Assembly: GCF_008364825.1 (NCBI RefSeq)
Contig: NZ_VTTO01000021.1
Span: 42,022 to 106,021 of the forward strand
Length of the DNA: 64,000 bases
Reading direction: 5' to 3'
Origin: Azospirillum sp. B21
GTDB lineage: Bacteria > Pseudomonadota > Alphaproteobacteria > Azospirillales > Azospirillaceae
The position numbers and the translations under genes were made by a program. This document shows positions 1 to 13,832 of the stretch, in pieces (positions within the stretch are counted from its first letter, which is position 1; every line of letters starts with the position of its first letter). The notes beneath the pieces are model-generated. The model made no database searches. It saw only the letters and a program-made list of their open reading frames with translations, and had not been told where the DNA came from.

Positions 1-2
1 TG

Positions 3-1445
3 GCGCTCTATGTGATGGATGCCAAGGGCACGACGGTGGCGGCCAGCAACTGGAACGACGCCGCCAGTTTCGTGGGCGAGAATTTCTCCTACCGGCCCTA
101 TTTCCGCATGGCGATCGATCAGGGGGAGGGGCACCATTTCGCGCGGGGCACAACCTCGCTGGTGCCGGGCTACTACACCGCCAATCGGGTGGTGGCGGAA
201 AACCGCACAGTGGGCGCGGTGGTGCTGAAACTGGGCTTCGACCGGCTGGAACGGGCCTGGGCGCCGGGGCAGGAAAAGCTGCTGGTGACCGACCGGGACG
301 GGGTGGTCTTCATCACCAGCATGCCGTCCTGGCGCTATCACGCCCTGCCCCGCCGGCTGCCGATCAGCCTGCCGATCGTCCCGCAGGGCACCAGCGAAGG
401 GCTGGACGTACTGCCCTGGGTGTTCGGTGGCGCGTCCGACCGCATCGCGCTGGAGGAGAAGGGCGGGCTCCGCCACTATCTGCTGACCTCGGTTGCCATG
501 CCCGGCGGCGATTGGACCCTGCACAGCCTGACCAGCCTCGATCCGGTCACCGCCCGCGCCTGGGTCGCCGGGCTGCTCGCCGCGGCAGTGGTGGCGATGG
601 CCGCCCTCACCGCCTATGCCGTGGCCCTGCGCCGGGTGGCGTTGGTCGAGCGCATCGCCCTGCAGGAGGAATCGCGGGCGGAGCTGGAACGTCGGGTCGC
701 CGCCGCCACCGCCGATCTGCGCGCGGCGGAAAACGAGCTGACCCAGGCGGCGAAGCTGGCTGCATTGGGCCAGATGTCGGCGGGCATCGCGCATGAGATC
801 AACCAGCCGCTGGCCGCCATGCGCAGCTTCGCCGACAATGCGGTGGTTCTGCTGGAGCGCGGACGGATGGACGCGGTGCGCGGCAATCTGGCAGAGATCG
901 CGGAGCTGACCGACCGCATGGCGGCCATCACCCGCCAGTTGAAGGGGTTCGCCCGCCGCGCCTCCGGCACGCTGGGGCCGGTGTCGGTTCATGCCGCCGT
1001 CGGGCAAGCCCTGGCGCTTCTGGAATCCAAACTCCGGCGGGACGACATCACGGTCGAGGTCGACCTGCCCGACCGGCCGGTCCGTGTGGTGGGCGAGGAT
1101 GTGCGGCTGCAGCAGGTGCTGGTCAACCTGATCGGCAACGCGGCGGACGCCATGCGCGGCTGTCCGGTGCGCCGCCTGCGCATCGGGCTGGTCACGGCGG
1201 ACGGGGAGGCGCTGCTGAGCCTCGCCGATACCGGCAGCGGCATCGCCGAGGCCGACCTGCCCCGCCTGTTCGTCCCCTTCTTCACCACCAAGGAGGCTGG
1301 TGAGGGGCTGGGGCTCGGCCTGTCGATCAGCCACGGCATCGTCGAGGATTTCGGCGGCAGCCTGACCGCCGCCAACCGGAACGGGAAGCCCGGCCAGGGC
1401 GCCGTCTTCACTTTGCGGCTCAAGACCACGGAGCAGCCTGCATGA
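3..1445 (+). CDS. dctB: DctB-type C4-dicarboxylate sensor histidine kinase (5' end outside window)
   Basis: Membrane histidine kinase that would sense C4-dicarboxylates in the periplasm and phosphorylate the DctD regulator encoded next. The frame is open to the window edge, so the N-terminus and first membrane segment are missing. The visible part starts inside a double-PAS-like sensor domain with the DctB-typical run ASNW...FVGENFSYRPYF. A hydrophobic segment follows at about 560-625, then a coiled coil, the H-box AGIAHEINQPL (His codon 793-795), an N-box LVNLIGNAADAM, DTGSGI, FTTK and a GLGLGLSIS G2 box. The next gene overlaps by 4 nt (ATGA), so the two are translationally coupled. Family assignment is firm; the ligand is inferred from the family and the partner. 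Confidence 0.88.
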   Translation, partial: ALYVMDAKGTTVAASNWNDAASFVGENFSYRPYFRMAIDQGEGHHFARGTTSLVPGYYTANRVVAENRTVGAVVLKLGFDRLERAWAPGQEKLLVTDRDGVVFITSMPSWRYHALPRRLPISLPIVPQGTSEGLDVLPWVFGGASDRIALEEKGGLRHYLLTSVAMPGGDWTLHSLTSLDPVTARAWVAGLLAAAVVAMAALTAYAVALRRVALVERIALQEESRAELERRVAAATADLRAAENELTQAAKLAALGQMSAGIAHEINQPLAAMRSFADNAVVLLERGRMDAVRGNLAEIAELTDRMAAITRQLKGFARRASGTLGPVSVHAAVGQALALLESKLRRDDITVEVDLPDRPVRVVGEDVRLQQVLVNLIGNAADAMRGCPVRRLRIGLVTADGEALLSLADTGSGIAEADLPRLFVPFFTTKEAGEGLGLGLSISHGIVEDFGGSLTAANRNGKPGQGAVFTLRLKTTEQPA

Positions 1446-2812
1446 CCCGGTCCCTGTTGGATAGCATCGCCCATGACGACGCCGGCAGCGTCCTGTTCGT
1501 CGACGACGAACGCGCGGTGAGGGTGGCCGGGCAGCAGGCGCTGGAACTGGCGGGGTTCGAAGTGACCGCCTGCGACGGGGCGGAGCGGGCGCTGCGCCAT
1601 CTCGGCCGTGATTGGCCGGGCTGCCTCGTCACCGATGTGCGGATGCCGCAGATGGACGGGCTGGCCTTGTTGGCGCGGGTGCGCGAGATCGACCCCGACC
1701 TGCCCGTCATCCTGATCACCGGACATGGCGACGTGCCGATGGCGGTGGAGGCGATGCGCAACGGCGCCTATGATTTCCTGGAGAAGCCTTTCCCGTCCGA
1801 CCGGCTGACCGAGATCGCCCGCCGCGCGGTGGAAAAGCGCCGGCTGGTGATGGAGAACCGCCGGCTGCGGGCGCAGATCGCCGGCGGTGCCGATCCCGCC
1901 GGAACCATCGTCGGCCGCACCCCGGGTATCGAGCGGCTGCGCACCACCATCGCCGCGGTCGCCGATACCGATGCCGACGTGCTGGTGTTCGGCGAGACCG
2001 GTACCGGCAAGGAGATGGTGGCCCGCGCGCTGCACGAGGCGAGCGGTCGGCGCAAGAACCCCTTCGTCGCGCTGAACTGCGGCGCCATGCCGGAATCGAT
2101 CTTCGAGAGCGAGTTGTTCGGCCATGAGGCCGGCGCCTTCACCGGCGCCGCCAAGCGGCGCGTCGGCCGGATCGAGCATGCCAGCGGCGGCACCCTGTTC
2201 CTGGACGAGATCGAAAGCATGCCGCTGTCGCTGCAGGTCAAGCTGCTGCGGGTGATCCAGGAACGGGTGGTCGAGCCGCTGGGATCGAACGAGCAGGTGC
2301 CGGTCGACCTGCGGGTGGTCGCCGCCACCAAGGCGGACCTGCGGCAGGCGGCGGATGCCGGGACGTTCCGTGCCGACCTCTATTACCGGCTGAACGTGGT
2401 GGTGCTGACCATCCCGCCGTTGCGCGAACGGCGCGACGACATCCCGCTGCTGTTCCAGCATTTCGTTGCTCAGGCCGCCACACGGTACAACCGCGAACCG
2501 CGCGTGCCCACTCGCGAGCAGATGCAGCGTCTGATGAGCCAGGAATGGCCGGGCAATGTCCGCGAACTGCGCAACGCCGCCGACCGCTTCGTTCTGGGGC
2601 TGGAGGACGTGGCACCGGTGCCGGTGCCGGCACCGTCCACTCTGTCATTGGCCGAGCAGGTGGATCTGTTCGAAAAGGGGCTGATCCAGTCCGAACTCGC
2701 CCGTCATCGCGGCAGCGTGAAGGCCGCCATCGAAGCGCTGAACATTCCGCGCAAGACCTTCTACGACAAGTTGAAGCGTTACGGGCTGAGCCGCGACGAT
2801 TTCCTCGAATGA
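1442..2812 (+). CDS. dctD: DctD-type sigma54-dependent response regulator
   Basis: Cytoplasmic NtrC-family activator, 456 aa, expected to drive sigma54 promoters of dicarboxylate transport genes. The receiver domain (about residues 15-130) has acidic pocket Asp21/Asp22, phospho-acceptor Asp65 in TDVRMP and Lys in FLEKPF. The AAA+ domain carries Walker A GETGTGKE near residue 184, the sigma54-contacting GAFTGA loop near 231-236 and Walker B LFLDE near 253. A Fis-type helix-turn-helix ends the protein (AIEALNIPRKTFYDKLKRYGL region). It overlaps the kinase gene by 4 nt. No dctA is visible on its 3' side; a TRAP-type binding protein lies far away at 44.0-45.1 kb and may or may not be a target. 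Confidence 0.9.
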   Translation: MTRSLLDSIAHDDAGSVLFVDDERAVRVAGQQALELAGFEVTACDGAERALRHLGRDWPGCLVTDVRMPQMDGLALLARVREIDPDLPVILITGHGDVPMAVEAMRNGAYDFLEKPFPSDRLTEIARRAVEKRRLVMENRRLRAQIAGGADPAGTIVGRTPGIERLRTTIAAVADTDADVLVFGETGTGKEMVARALHEASGRRKNPFVALNCGAMPESIFESELFGHEAGAFTGAAKRRVGRIEHASGGTLFLDEIESMPLSLQVKLLRVIQERVVEPLGSNEQVPVDLRVVAATKADLRQAADAGTFRADLYYRLNVVVLTIPPLRERRDDIPLLFQHFVAQAATRYNREPRVPTREQMQRLMSQEWPGNVRELRNAADRFVLGLEDVAPVPVPAPSTLSLAEQVDLFEKGLIQSELARHRGSVKAAIEALNIPRKTFYDKLKRYGLSRDDFLE

Positions 2813-2830
2813 AAGCGGTAAGACATTTTA

Positions 2831-2846
2831 TACCCCATAAGGGGTA
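2831..2846. repeat. inverted repeat downstream of dctD
   Basis: TACCCC-ATAA-GGGGTA, 6-bp perfect arms, lies 18 nt after the dctD stop in an AT-rich stretch and is followed by ATAAAAG rather than a clean T tract. It may be a weak terminator or an operator for the following genes; the sequence does not decide. Confidence 0.4.
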
Positions 2847-2915
2847 ATAAAAGAGGTTTGCTATAGGAATGATGTTGCGTCAATTTGCCTGCCGTTGACC
2901 AACATTTCCGCGGCT

Positions 2916-3017
2916 ATGGCTATGGCGCAAGACCACGTATCGACCAGACCCCTTCGCGTCTTCGACCGTATGGAAGGCGAGCATTTCCCCACCACCATCG
3001 CGGTCGAGCGGGTCTAG
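2916..3017 (+). pseudogene. fragment of a DUF5648-repeat protein
   Basis: The 313-nt gap between dctD and the algI-like gene holds a 33-codon frame (ATG at 2916, second ATG at 2922, TAG at 3015-3017). Its product has the core RVFDRMEGEHFPTTIAVERV, which matches the start of the DUF5648 repeats in the exoprotein at 5791-7494 (RFFNRRTGEHFYTGSTAERD and RFIRLDTGEHFYTASAVERD). The frame stops where the paralogue continues with 'D'. I see no continuation in other frames. It looks like a remnant of a duplicated or recombined copy of that gene. Base composition from about 2815 to 3250 is clearly lower in GC than the surroundings. Confidence 0.5.
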
Positions 3018-3125
3018 ACACGTTCCCAGTTTTGGGTATGCCCTGTGTCGTTCCGGGCCGATGAGCTTCTGATCTGGAAGTACCGGCACCACGAGCGCGC
3101 AGTGAATATGGAATTTGGGTGAATT

Positions 3126-4553
3126 ATGGTTTTCAGTTCTATCCTGTTCATCTTTTATTTTCTTCCAATTTTCCTATTTTGTTATTATTCGCTGCCATTC
3201 AAGCACGCAACTCTTCTTTTCTTTAGCTTGATTTTTTATGCATATGGCGAGGTGATCTATACCTACGTCATGCTGTTGTCGATCCTTCTCAACTACGCCC
3301 TCGGATTATGGATCGCCGGGCAAGAGGGGCGTGGGCGCAAGCTTGCCATGGGCACCGGCGTCGTCGTCAACCTGGGCATCCTCGTCTATTTCAAGTACCT
3401 GGGATTCTTTTATGGAATGGTGGCAGAAGTGGCGCCGGGCCTGCTTTCCGGTCCGCCGCAGGTGCATCTGCCGCTCGGCATTTCGTTCTTCACCTTCCAC
3501 GCGCTGTCCTACCTGATCGATGTCTATCGCCGTCAGGTTCCGGTAGAGCGCAGCCTGATCTACGTCGCCGTCTACATCACGATGTTCCCTCAGCTTGTGG
3601 CCGGGCCGATCATCCGCTTCCACGACATCCGGGATGAGATCCACAACCGCAGAGTCAATGCCGGGCTGTTCGCCGAGGGCATTCAGATTTTCGTGATCGG
3701 CCTTGCGCAGAAGGTGCTGATCGCCAACACGGTGGCGGTGGCGGCGGACCAGATCTTCGCGCTCGACCCGACGGGGCTGAGCCTGCCGGTCGCCTGGCTG
3801 GGCATCCTCTGCTACACGCTGCAGATCTTCTTCGATTTCTGCGGCTATTCGACCATGGCCATCGGGCTGGGGCTGATGATCGGCTTCCACTTCCCGCTGA
3901 ACTTCAACTATCCCTACATCGCACAGTCGATCACCGAGTTCTGGCGCCGCTGGCACATTTCGCTGTCGATGTGGTTCCGCGACTATCTGTACATTCCGTT
4001 GGGCGGCAACCGCGCCGGCCCGCTGGTCACCTACCGGAACCTGCTCGTCGTCTTCCTCCTGTGCGGCCTCTGGCATGGCGCCAACTGGACCTTCGTGGTC
4101 TGGGGGCTGTGGCACGGCGCCTTCCTGGTGTTCGAGCGGCTGGGCATAGCGCGGCTGCTCGACCGGTCCGTGCCGGCGGTCCGCCACGTCTACACGCTGC
4201 TGGTGGTGATGGTCGGCTGGGTGTTCTTCCGCGCCGACACGCTGGGGCATGCCTGGACCTTCCTGAAGGCCATGGCCGGGGCCGGCCAGCCGAGCCAACT
4301 GGCGCCGCACGTCCTCCAGTTTCTGACGCCGGAGACCGCCACCGCGCTGGTCATCGGCATGGTCGCAGCGACACCGGTGCTCGGCCGGCTGGTGCGGGCC
4401 GGGCTGGACGCGGCGCGGAGCGCGGCCGGCGGCCGCATCCTGGTCGGCACGGGCGAGGCGCTGTATCTGGCCGGTCTGCTCGGAATGTTCGCGCTGGCCA
4501 TCATGAGCCTCGCAGCCGGCACCTACAATCCGTTCATCTACTTCCGGTTCTGA
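3126..4553 (+). CDS. AlgI-like MBOAT O-acyltransferase
   Basis: Polytopic inner-membrane acyltransferase, 475 aa, the usual AlgI length. It would move acetyl groups across the membrane for O-acetylation of an exopolysaccharide. It has many hydrophobic segments from the first residue on, the conserved block PLGISFFTFHALSYLIDVYR, MFPQLVAGPIIR, the FWRRWHISLSMWFRDYLYIPLGG loop, and the MBOAT histidines His317 (LWHGANW) and His330 (GLWHGAF). The first ~45 codons are unusually AT-rich. It is followed after 2 nt by the AlgX/AlgJ-like gene, the normal partner. No alginate polymerase genes are present, so the polysaccharide substrate is unknown; the same pairing serves cellulose and other polymers. 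Confidence 0.88.
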   Translation: MVFSSILFIFYFLPIFLFCYYSLPFKHATLLFFSLIFYAYGEVIYTYVMLLSILLNYALGLWIAGQEGRGRKLAMGTGVVVNLGILVYFKYLGFFYGMVAEVAPGLLSGPPQVHLPLGISFFTFHALSYLIDVYRRQVPVERSLIYVAVYITMFPQLVAGPIIRFHDIRDEIHNRRVNAGLFAEGIQIFVIGLAQKVLIANTVAVAADQIFALDPTGLSLPVAWLGILCYTLQIFFDFCGYSTMAIGLGLMIGFHFPLNFNYPYIAQSITEFWRRWHISLSMWFRDYLYIPLGGNRAGPLVTYRNLLVVFLLCGLWHGANWTFVVWGLWHGAFLVFERLGIARLLDRSVPAVRHVYTLLVVMVGWVFFRADTLGHAWTFLKAMAGAGQPSQLAPHVLQFLTPETATALVIGMVAATPVLGRLVRAGLDAARSAAGGRILVGTGEALYLAGLLGMFALAIMSLAAGTYNPFIYFRF

Positions 4554-4555
4554 CC

Positions 4556-5701
4556 ATGCGAACGGTGACTCTCGGGATCGTGCACAGCACGCTTTTGCAG
4601 AAGCTGTGCATCGGACTTTTCCTGGCGCTCCTCCTGCTGCCCATGATCGGCCAGATGGTGTCGGTGGGAACGGGCGTGACGGCGACCGAGATGCGGGCGC
4701 CAAACGCGCTGCCCGGCCTGCCCGGTTCCGTCGAGGAGGTTTCCGTCCTGCCGCAGCGCTTCGAGGCGTGGCTGAAGGACCATTTCGGCTTCCGCAACCA
4801 TCTCGTGCTCGCCAACAACCTGATCCGGGTCAAGGTTTTTGGACAGAGCACCTCGCCGCTGGTCGTGCTCGGCCGGAACGGCTGGCTGTTCTACACGGGC
4901 GAACATGCGCTCGAACAGACGCGCGGCATCGACCGCTTCTCGCCGGAGGAGTTGGACCGCTGGATCGATGTCATGGAGCGGCGGCAGGCCTGGTTGGCGG
5001 AGCGCGGCATCCCCATGCTGATGGTCGCCATCCCCAACAAGGAGCGCGTCTACCGCGAGGAACTGCCGGCCTGGGCCACCCTGGTGAACCCGGAAAGCCG
5101 GATGGACCAGATCGTCCGGCGACTGGCGGAGCGGCGTTCGCCGCTGGTGTTCAAGGACATGACCGCGGACCTCGTCGCCGCCAAGAAGGACATGAAGGTC
5201 TACCACCAGGCCGACACGCACTGGACGGTCGAGGCCGCCTTCGCCGTCGGCTATCGGGGGATCATGGAGTGGATCAAGACGGTCCGTCCGGATTTCACGC
5301 CGCTGACCCCGGCCGACATGAAGCGAACCCTCGCCATGCGCCAGGGCGCAGACCTCGACCTCGCCCGCATGCTGGGATTGGCGGCGGTTTACCAGGAGGA
5401 GGAGGTGCGCTATGACTTCGCCGGACCGTCCAAGCTTCGCAGCGCCGACGCCTCCATGCCAAACGGCATCGTCCAGAACATTCTGCGTGCCGACCGGCCG
5501 ACGGCGCCGACCGTGGTATGGTTCCGGGACTCCTTCACCATCTCCATGATCCCTTACATCGCCGAAACCTTCCGCGAGGCAGTGATCACCGAGCACAAGG
5601 GGCTGCGCTTCGACAAGCCGCTGATCGAGGAGCGCAAGCCGGATGTGGTCGTCTACCAGTTCGTCGAGCGGTCCCTCAACGCTCCCATCCCGGCGGAATG
5701 A
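4556..5701 (+). CDS. AlgX/AlgJ-like SGNH-family O-acetyltransferase
   Basis: Predicted periplasmic acetyltransferase, 381 aa, that takes acetyl groups delivered by the AlgI-like protein and puts them on a polysaccharide. The ATG at 4556 follows the upstream stop by 2 nt; the open frame extends further 5' but only as a shadow of the algI-like gene. Residues about 10-33 form an uncleaved signal anchor (LCIGLFLALLLLPMIGQM). The AlgX-type catalytic signatures are visible: Asp220-Thr-His222 (QADTHWT) and Ser326 (WFRDSFT). No carbohydrate-binding C-terminal domain is evident, so it resembles AlgJ/WssB-type partners more than full AlgX. Confidence 0.85.
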   Translation: MRTVTLGIVHSTLLQKLCIGLFLALLLLPMIGQMVSVGTGVTATEMRAPNALPGLPGSVEEVSVLPQRFEAWLKDHFGFRNHLVLANNLIRVKVFGQSTSPLVVLGRNGWLFYTGEHALEQTRGIDRFSPEELDRWIDVMERRQAWLAERGIPMLMVAIPNKERVYREELPAWATLVNPESRMDQIVRRLAERRSPLVFKDMTADLVAAKKDMKVYHQADTHWTVEAAFAVGYRGIMEWIKTVRPDFTPLTPADMKRTLAMRQGADLDLARMLGLAAVYQEEEVRYDFAGPSKLRSADASMPNGIVQNILRADRPTAPTVVWFRDSFTISMIPYIAETFREAVITEHKGLRFDKPLIEERKPDVVVYQFVERSLNAPIPAE

Positions 5702-5775
5702 TCCAAGTAATCTTCTGTCGATACTGCGAAACAAATGGGTCTTGATTTTGAAGGGTTATTGCCCTAGCCTACTTG

Positions 5776-5789
5776 TGGTTAATTAACCA
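5776..5789. promoter_or_regulatory. 14-bp perfect palindrome directly before a start codon
   Basis: TGGTTAATTAACCA is perfectly self-complementary and ends 1 nt before the ATG of the RTX gene, in the place where a ribosome binding site is expected. Upstream, TTGATT and TAGCCT separated by 17 nt (5738-5766) could be a weak housekeeping promoter. The palindrome could be a repressor operator or a structure masking translation. Confidence 0.45.
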
Positions 5790-5790
5790 T

Positions 5791-7494
5791 ATGGCGGCCA
5801 CTGAGATGGGCGTTGTATCCTCCAAAGCCTTCCGCTTCTTCAACCGTAGGACGGGAGAGCATTTCTATACGGGGAGCACGGCCGAACGGGATGGCATCAT
5901 CGCCGCAAGAGCCGACATGACGTATGAAGGCGTCGCTTTCCTGCCGGGAGGCAGTGCCAGCACTCCGGTGTCGGTGGCCCGCTTCATCAGGCTGGATACG
6001 GGGGAGCATTTCTACACCGCCAGCGCCGTCGAGCGGGATTACATCCTCCAGAACATGTCGGACAATTTCCGCCTGGAGGATTTGGAGGCATTTCTTGTTT
6101 CCGCGACGCCGGATTATCAATTCTCCCAGCCCGTCTACCGGTTCCTGGACACGGCAACCGGCAACCATTTCCTCACCGCGTCGGAAAGCGAGCGGGACGG
6201 GGTGATGGCGACCCTGCCGAGCTATCGCTATGAAGGGGTGGCGTTCTACGCAAAGCCGACCCCGCCGCTTCCCCCTGCCCCGTCGGGGAATTTCGACGAG
6301 GCGTGGTATCTCCAGGCCTACCCGGATGTACGCGATGCGGTGAATGCCGGCTTGATGACCGCCCGCGTCCATTACGACGTTTTCGGCAAGCGGGAAGGCC
6401 GGATGCCGAACGACATGGCGGCCCTTGCCGGCAACGATCATTGGATCGCCTTCGACGGCGCGCCCGGCCATGTCCGAATCCTGAACGGCGGTTCCGGCGA
6501 CGACATCCTGGACGGGATCGACGGATACACGATCTCAAACAGCACGATGGTCGGTGCCTACATCGGCTACAGCGACTTCAGCGACGTGCTGTTCGGCGAA
6601 ACCGGCAACGACACGCTGTACGGCGCGCAGAACGACACCCTGAATGGCGGAAGCGGCAACGACACCTACTACGTGCATTCGTCCGGCGTTCTGGTGACCG
6701 AAGGTGCCGATGCCGGGATCGATGAAGTTGTCCTGATCGAAGACAGCAACAGCGGCTATTTCAACCACTCCATGCCGGCCAATGTCGAGCGGCTGCGGGT
6801 GTTCATCACCCCGATCATCAATCCATCGGTTCCCACCGTTGCCGGGAGTGCCGGGGACGACTGGATCGGTGCAGGCGGCACCACCGCCCCGATCCGCCTT
6901 CTGGGCGGCGCAGGCAATGACACGTTGAATGGCGGTCTCGGCAGCGGCGGCGGCGCGGTCGTGGAGGGTGGCACCGGCAACGACTATCTGCTGGCGGTCG
7001 GATTCAACGACGCACGTTTCTATACCTGGCTGGCATCGGGCAGCGATACGCTGAACGGCGGTGACGGCGACGACACGCTGGTGGCCTGGACCGGCAACGA
7101 CCGCCTGACCGGCGGCGCCGGTGCCGATACCGTCCTCGTCGACTTCGCCACTCCCCCGAACCTGCTCTGGCAGGACCCGAAGGCTTGGACCTCCTATCCG
7201 GGGGGCGGCGGCAACCTTTCCTATGTCCTGTGGTCGGGCACGTCGGTGACGACGGTCACCGATTTCCAACCGGGTGTCGACGTGCTGAGCTTCCGCCACA
7301 GCTCGCTCGGTCTTTCCGACATCATGGCGCGCTTCAACGACCGCGCCGACGGGACGGGAGTGGTGGCGAGCTTCACTACCAGCGAATTCGGGCTGTCGGT
7401 GACGGGCGACGCCAACAACACCTTCACGCTCTCGCTCGACGGCCTCAACCGGTCCCAGGTCTCGGCGAACTGGTTCGCCGTTTCTTCGACCTGA
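5791..7494 (+). CDS. secreted RTX protein with N-terminal DUF5648 repeats
   Basis: Predicted type I-secreted calcium-binding exoprotein, about 567 aa. Three DUF5648 repeats fill residues ~8-160 (core RFxxxxTGEHFYTxSxxERD, ending YEGVAF). A short module of the YPDV...HYxxxGxxEGR type follows at about 168-205. The second half has glycine/aspartate RTX repeats: GGSGDDILDG, GETGNDTLYG, GGSGNDTYY, GGAGNDTLNG, GGDGDDTLV, GGAGADTVLV. There is no Sec signal, as expected for a C-terminal secretion signal. The start is uncertain: ATG 5791 is chosen; TTG 5773 and ATG 5806 are alternatives and no good Shine-Dalgarno is visible. It follows the O-acetylation pair, so a role at the cell surface or in the exopolysaccharide matrix is plausible. 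No type I exporter genes are nearby. Confidence 0.8.
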   Translation: MAATEMGVVSSKAFRFFNRRTGEHFYTGSTAERDGIIAARADMTYEGVAFLPGGSASTPVSVARFIRLDTGEHFYTASAVERDYILQNMSDNFRLEDLEAFLVSATPDYQFSQPVYRFLDTATGNHFLTASESERDGVMATLPSYRYEGVAFYAKPTPPLPPAPSGNFDEAWYLQAYPDVRDAVNAGLMTARVHYDVFGKREGRMPNDMAALAGNDHWIAFDGAPGHVRILNGGSGDDILDGIDGYTISNSTMVGAYIGYSDFSDVLFGETGNDTLYGAQNDTLNGGSGNDTYYVHSSGVLVTEGADAGIDEVVLIEDSNSGYFNHSMPANVERLRVFITPIINPSVPTVAGSAGDDWIGAGGTTAPIRLLGGAGNDTLNGGLGSGGGAVVEGGTGNDYLLAVGFNDARFYTWLASGSDTLNGGDGDDTLVAWTGNDRLTGGAGADTVLVDFATPPNLLWQDPKAWTSYPGGGGNLSYVLWSGTSVTTVTDFQPGVDVLSFRHSSLGLSDIMARFNDRADGTGVVASFTTSEFGLSVTGDANNTFTLSLDGLNRSQVSANWFAVSST

Positions 7495-7669
7495 CGACGT
7501 AGCCGGCCGCCCTGCCCCTCTCCCATCGGGGCAGTTGACGGCCGCTCCCGCTTGCCGGCTCCGCACTCGATTCCCATGTGCCGTCTCCACCTGCGCGGCT
7601 GTCGCCGCGGGTGGAGCGGCGGGACGGACCTTTCCTTCGTTCCGGCTGTTGTATCGAAAGAACATGCAG

Positions 7670-7683
7670 CATCGACGTCGATG
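7670..7683. promoter_or_regulatory. 14-bp perfect palindrome, possible operator
   Basis: CATCGACGTCGATG is perfectly self-complementary and sits 35 nt before the ATG at 7719. The rest of the 224-nt gap 7495-7718 holds a short TGCCCC/GGGGCA stem-loop near 7517-7537 without a T tract and an imperfect GC-rich hairpin near 7588-7615; nothing else is recognisable. Confidence 0.35.
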
Positions 7684-7718
7684 GGGACGGCCTGAGAATG
7701 TCACCGAGGATTAGCACC

Positions 7719-8027
7719 ATGACCCCCCGTCTCCTTGCGGAGCTTCTGGAACCGATCCTGACCGCAGCGGAAGACGACGAAGAGGCCCTGTCCGAGGCCG
7801 TGAACCTGACTGCGGAGGCAATGGCGGCGCTGGGCGCCACCGTGCTCGACCCGGACGGTCAGCCGGCGCGCGGGGTGTCCGATGAGCGGGCCGTCGTCGC
7901 CGCGCTGAACACCCACGCGCACAACCTGATGCGCGACGGGCGGCTCGACGATGTCGTCGAGGCGTTGCAAGTGGCCGAGCGGATCGGTCGCCTCGCCCAT
8001 CTGCCGCACCACCCGCGGACTGTCTGA
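7719..8027 (+). CDS. hypothetical protein, 102 aa, acidic and helical
   Basis: I do not recognise this family. The start at ATG 7719 is preceded by GAGGA with 8-nt spacing; an in-frame ATG at 7698 has a poorer site. The product is soluble, mostly helical by composition (MTPRLLAELLEPILTAAEDDEE...), with no signal peptide or membrane segment. It lies 133 nt before the maltokinase-TreZ-MalQ gene on the same strand, with no terminator in between, so co-transcription is possible. The gap 8028-8160 holds nothing recognisable apart from the Shine-Dalgarno of the next gene. Confidence 0.6.
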   Translation: MTPRLLAELLEPILTAAEDDEEALSEAVNLTAEAMAALGATVLDPDGQPARGVSDERAVVAALNTHAHNLMRDGRLDDVVEALQVAERIGRLAHLPHHPRTV

Positions 8028-8160
8028 CCACTCTTTCGGGAGAAGGGCGCGGTCGTTCGTGGAAGCGGCTTCGCGGGTGCGGGTACTCCCTCCCTCCGTG
8101 CTGCCCCTCCATTCTGTTTGAGCGACGTGCCACCCAGCGCTCAACAGGGGAGGAGCCCTC

Positions 8161-13767
<5,607 letters not shown>

Positions 13768-13832
13768 TCACGCAGCCGATCCTAATGGCTCTTCCCAACT
13801 CCGCCCTTCCATACTCCGAGGAGCACACACCC

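Noticed and set aside
2880..3092. 70-codon minus-strand frame between dctD and the algI-like gene
   Set aside because: The plus strand of the same stretch carries the DUF5648-like remnant, which explains the open minus frame better.
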